Shown here: piece after piece, positions 1-4,520 of the stretch
Layout of the letters: each line of letters opens with the position of its first letter
Numbering within the stretch: position 1 is the stretch's first letter
Source of the DNA: Gammaproteobacteria bacterium
GTDB taxonomy: Bacteria; Pseudomonadota; Gammaproteobacteria; UBA4575
Assembly: GCA_028281205.1 (NCBI GenBank)
Contig: JANQKJ010000284.1
Coordinates: 1-5,637 of the forward strand
Direction of reading: 5' to 3'
Length of the DNA stretch: 5,637 bases
Made by a program: the position numbers and the translations under genes
The notes under the pieces: model-generated
Seen by the model: only the letters and a program-made list of their open reading frames with translations
Database searches by the model: none
What the model was told of the DNA's origin: nothing

Positions 1-270
1 GTGCATGATGTTGCACGAGCCAATCTTGCAGCGCTGCAAAGCAGTTTTAATGGCGCTTGTAATGTAGGTACGGGAAGAAGCGTTACTTTATTGCAATTAA
101 TTGAAGTGTTAGAAGAGCTCTGTGGTTGGCAGGTAGAGAAACATTTTGATCCACCGCGTGAAGGAGATATTGTGCATTCTGCTGCAGTAGTCGAATGCTT
201 GAATCAAATATTGGGTTGTAACGCGGAAGTGACACTCCATAAGGGTTTGCAAGCACTACTAAATGAGTAA
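1..270 (+). CDS. NAD-dependent epimerase/dehydratase, C-terminal part (partial)
   Basis: This is the C-terminal end of an extended short-chain dehydrogenase/reductase of the nucleotide-sugar epimerase/dehydratase type (GalE/WbpP-like). Seen: a VHDVARANLAAL segment at the left edge, which in this family follows a Tyr and precedes the substrate-domain helix; NVGTGRSVTLLQL at residues 21-33; and PPREGDIVHS at residues 51-60, matching the family's P-R-x-GD-I-x-HS motif. The reading frame is open to base 1, so the GTG there is an internal Val codon and not a start. The Rossmann NAD-binding half and the catalytic Tyr-x-x-x-Lys lie outside the window. The usual Asp just after the HS motif is Ala here (SAAVVE). 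Such enzymes act in the cytoplasm on UDP- or GDP-sugars for surface polysaccharide or nucleotide-sugar supply; the substrate cannot be told from this fragment. The family is firm, the exact activity is not. Confidence 0.85.
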   Translation: MHDVARANLAALQSSFNGACNVGTGRSVTLLQLIEVLEELCGWQVEKHFDPPREGDIVHSAAVVECLNQILGCNAEVTLHKGLQALLNE

Positions 271-308
271 CTCAAAGTTTCTTAGAGAAGCTTAATCACT
301 CACACCCG

Positions 309-324
309 ATTCCTTGTCAGGAAT
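309..324. repeat. Short perfect inverted repeat after the epimerase gene
   Basis: ATTCCT at 309-314 and AGGAAT at 319-324 are perfect reverse complements around a 4-nt TGTC loop; a G-T wobble can extend the stem by one pair. It lies in the 130-nt gap between the epimerase stop and the VOC gene. No T-run follows it, so it is a poor intrinsic terminator. It could be a small hairpin or chance. Confidence 0.3.
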
Positions 325-350
325 TGACTAAAGTTTCCGCTAGTAAGTAT

Positions 351-379
351 TTGACATAAAGGGTTTAATGTAGGCTTAA
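351..379 (+). promoter_or_regulatory. Possible promoter for the VOC/nitroreductase pair
   Basis: A perfect sigma70-type -35 hexamer TTGACA sits at 351-356, 45 nt before the chosen start of the VOC gene. No good -10 follows at 16-18 nt; the best choices near 373-379 (GCTTAA region) match poorly. A second TTGACT lies at 324-329. The position is right for the promoter of this gene pair, but only the -35 is convincing. Confidence 0.3.
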
Positions 380-400
380 GAAATGGCAAGGGCCGACACT

Positions 401-754
401 ATGAACCAGCATGAAAAAATCAACTACATTGAATTTCCGTCAAAAAATATTGCGCTGACAAAATCCTTTTTTACGACTGCGTTTGACTGGACCTTCGAAG
501 ACTATGGTCCAGATTACACAGCGTTTTCTAATGCAGGTATTGATGGTGGTTTTTTTAGTTCTGATCAAGTTGTTTCCGCAAGCCAGGGTAGTGCATTAGT
601 AGTTTTCTATAGTGAACAATTAGAGCAAACTCAATCTAAGATTGAGCAGGCAGGTGGAAGTATTGTACAAGAAATATTTTCTTTCCCTGGTGGGCGCCGT
701 TTTCACTTTACCGACCCTAATGGTAATGAGTACGCTGTGTGGTCAGATAAATGA
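401..754 (+). CDS. VOC family (glyoxalase/bleomycin-resistance fold) protein
   Basis: This is a small vicinal-oxygen-chelate protein of 117 residues with one pair of beta-alpha-beta-beta-beta modules. Seen: the opening strand KINYIEFPSKN, then the helix leading to FDWTFEDYGPDYTAF (residues 28-42), DGGFF at 48-52, and the closing strand FTDPNGNEYAVW with Glu110 in the position that binds metal in many members. The family includes lyases, dioxygenases and drug-binding proteins; this subgroup (YIEFP...F-W-F-DYGP-Y) is mostly uncharacterised, so no substrate can be given. Start choice: an ATG at 383 is in frame and would add six residues (MARADT). The ATG at 401 is preferred because AAGGG at 388-392 is a good ribosome binding site 8 nt before it, while 383 has none. 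The nitroreductase gene follows after 40 nt on the same strand, suggesting co-transcription. Confidence 0.85.
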   Translation: MNQHEKINYIEFPSKNIALTKSFFTTAFDWTFEDYGPDYTAFSNAGIDGGFFSSDQVVSASQGSALVVFYSEQLEQTQSKIEQAGGSIVQEIFSFPGGRRFHFTDPNGNEYAVWSDK

Positions 755-794
755 TTTCAGCAAATTGCTATCGTTAAAATAACAGAGAGATATT

Positions 795-1397
795 ATGCAA
801 ACCTTGGATGCAATACGAGCAAGAAGATCAGTTAAACACTTTGATGCCAACTATCAAATGACCGAGGAAGAGAAAAATGAAATTATTTCCTTGGCGATGT
901 TATCACCGACAGCTTTTAATCTTCAGCATTGGCGCTTTGTGCTAGTAGAAGACCCTATGCTTCGGCAAGAAATAAGAAAAGTGGCAATGGACCAGGCACA
1001 AGTAACCGATGCATCTATGCTAATCGTAATGTGTGCGGATATGCAAACGTGGCAGAAAGGTACACAACGTTATTGGCGCAATGCAGATAATGCAGTGCAA
1101 GGATTTATGTTACCTGCCATTGATGGCTATTATCGAGACAAACCTCAGGTTCAACGTGACGAAACTATGCGTAGTTGTGGTTTAGCGGCGCAAACAATTA
1201 TGTTGGCGGCAAAATCTATGGGTTATGAATCCTGTCCTATGGATGGTTTTGATTTTGATGCAGTAGCAGAATTGATTAACTTGCCTGAAGATCATGTTAT
1301 TGCCATGTTTGTTGTGGTTGGCAAGGGTATTAAAGAGGCGTGGCCGCGGCCGGGTCAGTTATTAATAGATGAAGTTGTGATAAAAAATACTTTCTGA
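795..1397 (+). CDS. Nitroreductase family FMN-dependent oxidoreductase
   Basis: This is a 200-residue protein of the nitroreductase superfamily: FMN-binding, normally homodimeric, cytoplasmic, using NAD(P)H to reduce nitro compounds, quinones or related electrophiles. Seen: the N-terminal FMN-phosphate motif IRARRSVKHFD (residues 7-17, with Arg8, Arg10, Arg11 and Ser12), the second flavin-contact segment LSPTAFNLQHWRF (36-48), a long central helix rich in Ala and Met (CGLAAQTIMLAAKSMGYES), and the C-terminal VVGKGIKEAWPRPGQ segment that closes over the flavin. The length is full for the family. AGAGAGA at 784-790, 4 nt before the ATG, serves as the ribosome binding site. It follows the VOC gene by 40 nt with no obvious terminator between, so the two may form a detoxification or redox unit. 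The in vivo substrate is unknown; nothing separates it from dehydrogenase-like members of the same fold. Confidence 0.9.
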   Translation: MQTLDAIRARRSVKHFDANYQMTEEEKNEIISLAMLSPTAFNLQHWRFVLVEDPMLRQEIRKVAMDQAQVTDASMLIVMCADMQTWQKGTQRYWRNADNAVQGFMLPAIDGYYRDKPQVQRDETMRSCGLAAQTIMLAAKSMGYESCPMDGFDFDAVAELINLPEDHVIAMFVVVGKGIKEAWPRPGQLLIDEVVIKNTF

Positions 1398-1450
1398 TTA
1401 GCTATGTTTTAATTTGCCGCTAAAATAAAGCATTAGAGTTATTTGTTAGC

Positions 1451-1456
1451 TACAAT
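1451..1456 (+). promoter_or_regulatory. Candidate -10 element before the lipoprotein gene
   Basis: TACAAT at 1451-1456 matches TATAAT at five of six positions and would start transcription near 1463, about 23 nt before the lipoprotein ATG. No recognisable -35 lies 16-18 nt upstream (AAAGCATT region) and there is no TGn extension, so this is a position-based candidate only. Confidence 0.3.
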
Positions 1457-1485
1457 ACATGTTATTTCATTTTCATGAGGGTGCT

Positions 1486-1683
1486 ATGAAACATCTGGTA
1501 TGTGTAATTTTTGTCTCTAGTCTGCTTGCATGTTCAGATAATACCTCAACTAATGAAGATGCAAATAAGAAAACAGTCATTGACCATCAAATTAAAGCGT
1601 TAGAGAAAGCTAAAAACGTAGAAGCGCAAATATTAGATGCAGCACAGCAACAAAGAGCTGTTATTGATGCGCAAGGCCAATAA
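1486..1683 (+). CDS. Small predicted outer-membrane lipoprotein
   Basis: This is a 65-residue precursor with a clear lipoprotein signal: MKH, a hydrophobic stretch (LVCVIFVSSL) and the lipobox LLAC, with Cys16 as the lipidated residue. Ser at +2 and Asp only at +3 suggest Lol sorting to the outer membrane rather than retention in the inner one. The mature ~50 residues begin with a polar Ser/Asn/Asp linker, followed by a charged, Ala/Gln-rich helix (DHQIKALEKAKNVEAQILD and on) with heptad-like spacing, so it may form a short coiled coil or bind a partner. I do not recognise a named family. Start choice: an in-frame ATG at 1459 would add MLFHFHEGA ahead of the signal peptide; ATG 1486 is preferred because GAGG at 1477-1480 is a ribosome binding site 5 nt before it and the signal then has normal form. 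The lipase gene follows after 39 nt. Confidence 0.75.
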   Translation: MKHLVCVIFVSSLLACSDNTSTNEDANKKTVIDHQIKALEKAKNVEAQILDAAQQQRAVIDAQGQ

Positions 1684-1722
1684 TACCCATTAATCTTACT
1701 CTACTGTTATGCGCTCTGTTAT

Positions 1723-2424
1723 ATGAAGCAATTCATCCTTGCTGGCTTACTTTGTTTATCGTGTTCTGTGGTGCATGCAGAATGTGTCATTTTGTTGCAT
1801 GGCTTAGCACGTACTGATAGTTCTATGGCAAAGATGGCCGACTACTTGCGTGAACAAAACTATCAGGTAGTTAATGTCGATTATCCATCAAGGCATCATC
1901 CGCTTGAAGAGTTGGCTGGTATGGCTATTGAGCCTGCTATAACTGAATGTAGTTCTGAAGTAAGAATAAACTTTGTTACGCACTCTCTGGGTGGTATTTT
2001 AGTCAGGTGGTATTTGTGGAAACACGAGATTCCCAATTTGCATCGTGTTGTCATGTTGGGGCCGCCTAACCAGGGAGCTGAAGTAGTAGATAAACTGGCT
2101 AATGTGCCTGGTTTCCACTTTATTAATGGTGACGTCGGACTACAGCTAGGGACTACAAAGAATAGTATGCCAAAAATCATAGGTGCTGCAGACTTCGATG
2201 TGGGTATTATTGCAGGCTCAAGCAGTATTAATTTTATTTTTTCTTACTTAATACCAGGGCCAGATGATGGCACAGTGTCGGTTGAGAGCACAAAACTAAT
2301 TGGTATGAATGATCATATTGTGATGCCAGTGACACACCCTTTTATGATGAGAAATACACAAGTTATTAAACAAGTGATACATTATTTACAGCATGGGAGT
2401 TTTATTAACGATAAAGTTGATTAA
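1723..2424 (+). CDS. Secreted alpha/beta-hydrolase, lipase type
   Basis: This is a 233-residue predicted esterase/lipase. Seen: a Sec signal peptide MKQFILAGLLCLSCSVVHA with likely cleavage after Ala19; LLHGLART at 24-31, the strand and oxyanion-hole HG motif of lipases; VTHSLGG at 85-91, the nucleophile elbow with Ser88; PDDGTVSVES at 180-189, giving the acid (Asp182, or Asp181); and TH at 204-205, giving the catalytic His205. LGPPNQGAEVVD (112-123) matches the PPN-x-G segment of single-domain lipases. The elbow has Thr86 in place of the first Gly of G-x-S-x-G, a change also common in this lipase group. With the signal peptide the enzyme should act in the periplasm or outside, on an ester or lipid that cannot be named. 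No good Shine-Dalgarno sequence precedes the ATG and no other in-frame start lies close upstream. Translation may therefore depend on the lipoprotein gene 39 nt upstream. Confidence 0.88.
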   Translation: MKQFILAGLLCLSCSVVHAECVILLHGLARTDSSMAKMADYLREQNYQVVNVDYPSRHHPLEELAGMAIEPAITECSSEVRINFVTHSLGGILVRWYLWKHEIPNLHRVVMLGPPNQGAEVVDKLANVPGFHFINGDVGLQLGTTKNSMPKIIGAADFDVGIIAGSSSINFIFSYLIPGPDDGTVSVESTKLIGMNDHIVMPVTHPFMMRNTQVIKQVIHYLQHGSFINDKVD

Positions 2425-2470
2425 GTTTTATTTATCATTTTAAGTTATACTATTTTCTTGTTGTATAAGT

Positions 2471-2498
2471 ATAAAAAGTTGTAAAATTATTAATTTAC
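2471..2498 (-). terminator. Weak candidate terminator of the RRM gene
   Basis: Read on the minus strand just after the RRM stop, GTAAATT and ATTTTAC (2498 down to 2481) form an AT-only stem of about seven pairs with one bulged base, followed by AACTTTTT (2480-2472). The T-run is right but the stem is very weak. The 77-nt gap between the converging lipase and RRM genes holds no better terminator; a TTATAC/GTATAA pair at 2445-2450 and 2463-2468 is the only other inverted repeat I see. Confidence 0.3.
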
Positions 2499-2501
2499 TT
2501 G

Positions 2502-2750
2502 TTAATTGGTTTTTGGTTGGGCTTTTTTAACACGCAACTTCCTGCCATCTATTTCTTTTCCATTCAAATTTTTCATTGCTGCTTTGGCATCGCCAGGTTT
2601 TGGCATTTCAATGAAGCCAAAGCCTTTGGATATCCCCGTTTGTTTGTCGATAACGATACTGCATGATTGAATAGCGCCATAAGGCTTAAACAATGACTCC
2701 AATTGCTGTCCATTTATATTGCGTGGAATATTGCGAACGAGTAATTTCAT
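2502..2750 (-). CDS. RRM-domain RNA-binding protein
   Basis: This is an 82-residue protein made of a single RNA recognition motif. Seen: RNP2 as LLVRNI (residues 3-8), where Arg replaces the usual Gly; helix 1 (QQLESLFKPYG, 15-25); strand 2 (CSIVIDKQTG); RNP1 as KGFGFIEM (42-49) with both aromatic RNA-stacking residues Phe44 and Phe46; then helix 2 DAKAAMKNLNGKEIDGRKLRV and a short basic tail KKAQPKTN. Stand-alone bacterial RRM proteins of about 80-100 residues are known in cyanobacteria and many proteobacteria. They bind single-stranded RNA and in some species respond to cold; the role here is unknown. The start is the only Met before RNP2; no strong ribosome binding site precedes it. It converges with the lipase gene and diverges from the DUF3565 gene 53 nt away, so the two divergent genes share one short promoter region. 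Confidence 0.92.
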   Translation of the reverse strand: MKLLVRNIPRNINGQQLESLFKPYGAIQSCSIVIDKQTGISKGFGFIEMPKPGDAKAAMKNLNGKEIDGRKLRVKKAQPKTN

Positions 2751-2803
2751 GGCGATTAAGTAATGGATGAATAGATTGCTTATATTAGTTATTCTAGCAG
2801 TGT

Positions 2804-3013
2804 ATGAAGCAAAGAATTACTGCATATCATCAGGATGAGCTAAACGATTGGGTGGCTGAACTCGAATGCGGTCATTTTCAGCATGTCAGACATAATCCGC
2901 CATGGATTAACCGGCCTTGGGTAACTACACAAAAAGGAAGAGAATCAAAGTTAGGAGAGTTGCTGGATTGTATTAAGTGCGATCGCGGCGCGGCCAAAGA
3001 CAATTACAAATAG
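2804..3013 (+). CDS. DUF3565 family protein, possible zinc site
   Basis: This is a 69-residue protein that I recognise as DUF3565, a small family of unknown function in proteobacteria. Seen: RITAYHQDELNDWVAELECGHFQHVRHNPPW across residues 4-34, the family's near-invariant HQDE--DWVAEL-CGH-QHVRH-PPW core; RPWV at 37-40; GR at 45-46; and LDCIKCDR at 54-61. Cys22, His24, Cys56 and Cys59 (with His27 or His30) look like a metal site, most likely zinc, but this is inferred from spacing. The length is typical. The ribosome binding site is weak (AGCAG just upstream). The TAG stop at 3011-3013 is followed with no gap by the stop of the gene on the other strand, so transcripts of the two must overlap unless termination happens inside a gene. 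Confidence 0.88.
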   Translation: MKQRITAYHQDELNDWVAELECGHFQHVRHNPPWINRPWVTTQKGRESKLGELLDCIKCDRGAAKDNYK

Positions 3014-3427
3014 TTAAAGCATCAGGGTACGCGACGGTTCAAAATTTTTGATGGCATATTCTTTCAACCAGTCAACGTTAAGCTGTTTGTCATCATGACT
3101 GGCTCTAGCGATAGCGTTTTTGTAAGCGTCGATAAATTCTTTTTCGTTATTGTTTTTCCAGATGTCGACTTGCTTGAGGACGCTGGTAGCATCGGCGCGA
3201 AAGACTTCTTCAAAAACAGCATCAATAATTAGAGCCACGGCTTGAGGTTTAGTTATATTAAAGTTGTTGGCATACGCTTCACAAATACCAAGCATAGCAC
3301 CGGTAATATACTGACTCTCATTCAAAGTAGGTGGGACATTTCCTATCTCACCTTTTAATGGATCAAAGCAATCTGATAGTGCACGTTGTAATTGACGTTT
3401 ACATTTGCCTGAGTTAAGTCCGAACAT
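3014..3427 (-). CDS. Uncharacterised 137-residue protein
   Basis: I do not recognise this family. It is predicted cytoplasmic: no signal peptide and no membrane segment long enough to count. It looks mostly alpha-helical: an N-terminal basic, Cys-containing part (Cys9, Cys20; KCKRQLQRAL), a Gly/Pro linker (KGEIGNVPPTLNESQ), a helix with GAMLGICEAYANNF (43-56), a strongly amphipathic helix KPQAVALIIDAVFEEVF (60-76), and a charged C-terminal half ending in WLKEYAIKNFEPSRTLML. It has the composition of a real protein, owns its stretch of DNA, and a good promoter lies upstream (-10 at 3475-3480). Translation would start about 40 nt into that transcript; no clear Shine-Dalgarno sequence precedes the ATG. 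Its stop directly abuts the stop of the DUF3565 gene. The function is open. Confidence 0.75.
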   Translation of the reverse strand: MFGLNSGKCKRQLQRALSDCFDPLKGEIGNVPPTLNESQYITGAMLGICEAYANNFNITKPQAVALIIDAVFEEVFRADATSVLKQVDIWKNNNEKEFIDAYKNAIARASHDDKQLNVDWLKEYAIKNFEPSRTLML

Positions 3428-3474
3428 GTGTCAATAATCTTATTTGTGAGAGTTAAAATAAATAGCAAAACAAT

Positions 3475-3503
3475 ATTATAATGTGTGACACCAGGCTTGT
3501 TCA
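3475..3503 (-). promoter_or_regulatory. Sigma70-type promoter of the 137-residue protein gene
   Basis: On the minus strand a perfect TATAAT lies at 3480-3475 and TGAACA (four of six to TTGACA) at 3503-3498, with the optimal 17-nt spacer. Transcription would start near 3468 and leave a leader of about 40 nt before the ATG at 3427. This is the best promoter in the window. An interrupted inverted repeat overlaps its -35 and spacer. Confidence 0.5.
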
Positions 3504-3528
3504 GTTGAAGCTTCTTTCTGACTTGGTG
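3489..3528. repeat. Interrupted inverted repeat over the minus-strand promoter
   Basis: CACCAGG at 3489-3495 pairs with CTTGGTG at 3522-3528 (seven pairs, one G-T). Inside it TCAG at 3501-3504 pairs with CTGA at 3518-3521, leaving a 5-nt bulge (3496-3500) and a 13-nt loop that itself contains the palindrome GAAGCTTC (3507-3514). On the plus strand CTTTTC follows, but no plus-strand gene ends here, so a terminator makes little sense. Because it covers the -35 and spacer of the minus promoter, an operator for a dimeric regulator is a possible reading. It lies upstream of the predicted start of transcription, so it would not be part of the leader RNA. Confidence 0.35.
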
Positions 3529-3561
3529 CTTTTCTATATGACGCAAATTGCATTCTATATA

Positions 3562-3611
3562 TTGTCACGCTTTTTCATCTGTTTTGTTAGTGAGATTGTA
3601 AAGAATATTAC
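3562..3611 (+). promoter_or_regulatory. Weak promoter candidates for the phosphatase-synthase pair
   Basis: Two overlapping candidates precede the phosphatase start at 3627. The first is TTGTCA (3562-3567), 17 nt, TGTTAG (3585-3590): good -35, poor -10. The second is TTGTTA (3584-3589), 16 nt, TATTAC (3606-3611): moderate on both sides, with a leader of only about 9 nt. A promoter is expected here because the upstream gene points the other way, but neither candidate is strong and an alternative sigma factor is possible. Confidence 0.3.
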
Positions 3612-3626
3612 TATAAAGTTTATTTA

Positions 3627-4484
3627 ATGGCGCCTATACAGCTGATTATATTTACCGATATGGATGGTTCGTTGCTGGATCACCAGACTTATAGCCATAT
3701 GGAAGCTAATGATTTGCTCGCCTGGCTGAGAAATAAACAGATCCCCGTTATTCCGTGTACCAGTAAAACCCAAGCCGAAATGGAAATTCTGCGCCAGCAT
3801 CTCCATAACGATCATCCATTCATTGTTGAGAATGGGGCAGCGGTCTATATGCCTAAAAAGTATTTTTCAGCTAGTGCTGATCTTTCCGATGAAGATGATT
3901 TGGGTGATGCAGGAGATTTTTATGTGAAGCGATTTACACAAACACGGGCTCATTGGCAGGCAATATTAGCTCAGGTACCGATGCACCTAAATGATGCATT
4001 TATAACATTTGAGCAGGCGGGTGTTGAAGGCATCATGCAAATGACTGGTCTAGCATTCGAAGAAGCGCGACTTGCTTCGCAGCGTGAGTATGGTGAACCA
4101 TTAAAATGGTTGGGTAATGACCAACAATTTAACCAATTTGAAGAGTATATACATTCACGGCAAGGTAAATTATTAAAAGGCGGGCGTTTTGTACATCTGT
4201 CTGGAGAGTGTAATAAAGGCAATGCATTAGTTTGGTTGTTGCAAAAATATCGGCAAAAAAACCATAATCAACAAATCGTATGTATTGCGCTAGGCGACAG
4301 TCAAAATGATGTGGCTATGCTGAGTATTGCTGATTATGCTGTAGTGATTCGTTCGCCTGCACATGAGTTTCCAGTAATTGAAAGTAAAGACGGGCAACAA
4401 ATTTACTATACTAACAACGAAGGGCCTAAAGGTTGGAAAGAGGGAGTGTGCCATGTACTCGCAGAACTGGGTATTAACAAATAA
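3627..4484 (+). CDS. gpgP: HAD-IIB glucosyl-/mannosyl-3-phosphoglycerate phosphatase
   Basis: This 285-residue phosphatase of the MPGP family (HAD superfamily, type IIB cap) removes the phosphate from a glycosyl-3-phosphoglycerate to give a glycosylglycerate, in the cytoplasm and with Mg2+. Seen: motif I FTDMDGSLLD with nucleophile Asp11 and acid/base Asp13; motif II PCTSKT (43-48); PFIVENGAAVY (64-74), characteristic of MPGP; the cap segment MTGLAFEEARLASQREYGEP (139-158), close to the family's REYSEP region; GGRFVHLSGECNKG (185-198) with motif III Lys197; and motif IV GDSQNDVAML (223-232) with Asp224 and Asp228. MPGP relatives can act on mannosyl- or glucosyl-3-phosphoglycerate. The glucosyl form is favoured because the next gene, 36 nt downstream, is a glucosyl-3-phosphoglycerate synthase. 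No Shine-Dalgarno sequence precedes the ATG (AAAGTTTATTTA), so translation may start on an AT-rich, near-leaderless transcript. Confidence 0.88.
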   Translation: MAPIQLIIFTDMDGSLLDHQTYSHMEANDLLAWLRNKQIPVIPCTSKTQAEMEILRQHLHNDHPFIVENGAAVYMPKKYFSASADLSDEDDLGDAGDFYVKRFTQTRAHWQAILAQVPMHLNDAFITFEQAGVEGIMQMTGLAFEEARLASQREYGEPLKWLGNDQQFNQFEEYIHSRQGKLLKGGRFVHLSGECNKGNALVWLLQKYRQKNHNQQIVCIALGDSQNDVAMLSIADYAVVIRSPAHEFPVIESKDGQQIYYTNNEGPKGWKEGVCHVLAELGINK

Positions 4485-4520
4485 AATTCTATAATTTAAA
4501 AATACGGTAGCAGGTTTAGT

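Noticed and set aside
1..3. GTG at base 1 as a start codon for the first gene
   Set aside because: The residues that follow match the middle of epimerase family proteins, so the gene is cut by the window edge.
1342..1351. GGCCGCGGCC perfect 10-nt palindrome
   Set aside because: It lies in the codons for the conserved W-P-R-P segment of the nitroreductase, so the protein sequence explains it.
1398..1452. TTAGCTA repeated at 1398-1404 and 1446-1452
   Set aside because: Seven AT-rich bases repeated once in an AT-rich gap is expected by chance; no further copies were seen.
1896..2180. Open frame of 94 codons on the minus strand inside the lipase gene
   Set aside because: It is fully antisense to a gene with clear catalytic motifs and has no recognisable domain, promoter or ribosome binding site.
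2979..2986. GCGATCGC, the core of the cyanobacterial HIP1 palindrome
   Set aside because: I saw only one copy, within the coding sequence KCDRG; HIP1 is defined by very high frequency, and nothing else here is cyanobacterial.
3355..3546. Open frame of 63 codons on the minus strand with a hydrophobic stretch, overlapping the start of the 137-residue protein gene
   Set aside because: It would start upstream of the predicted promoter, overlaps the better gene in another frame, has no ribosome binding site, and its Ile/Asn-rich composition fits translated AT-rich intergenic DNA.
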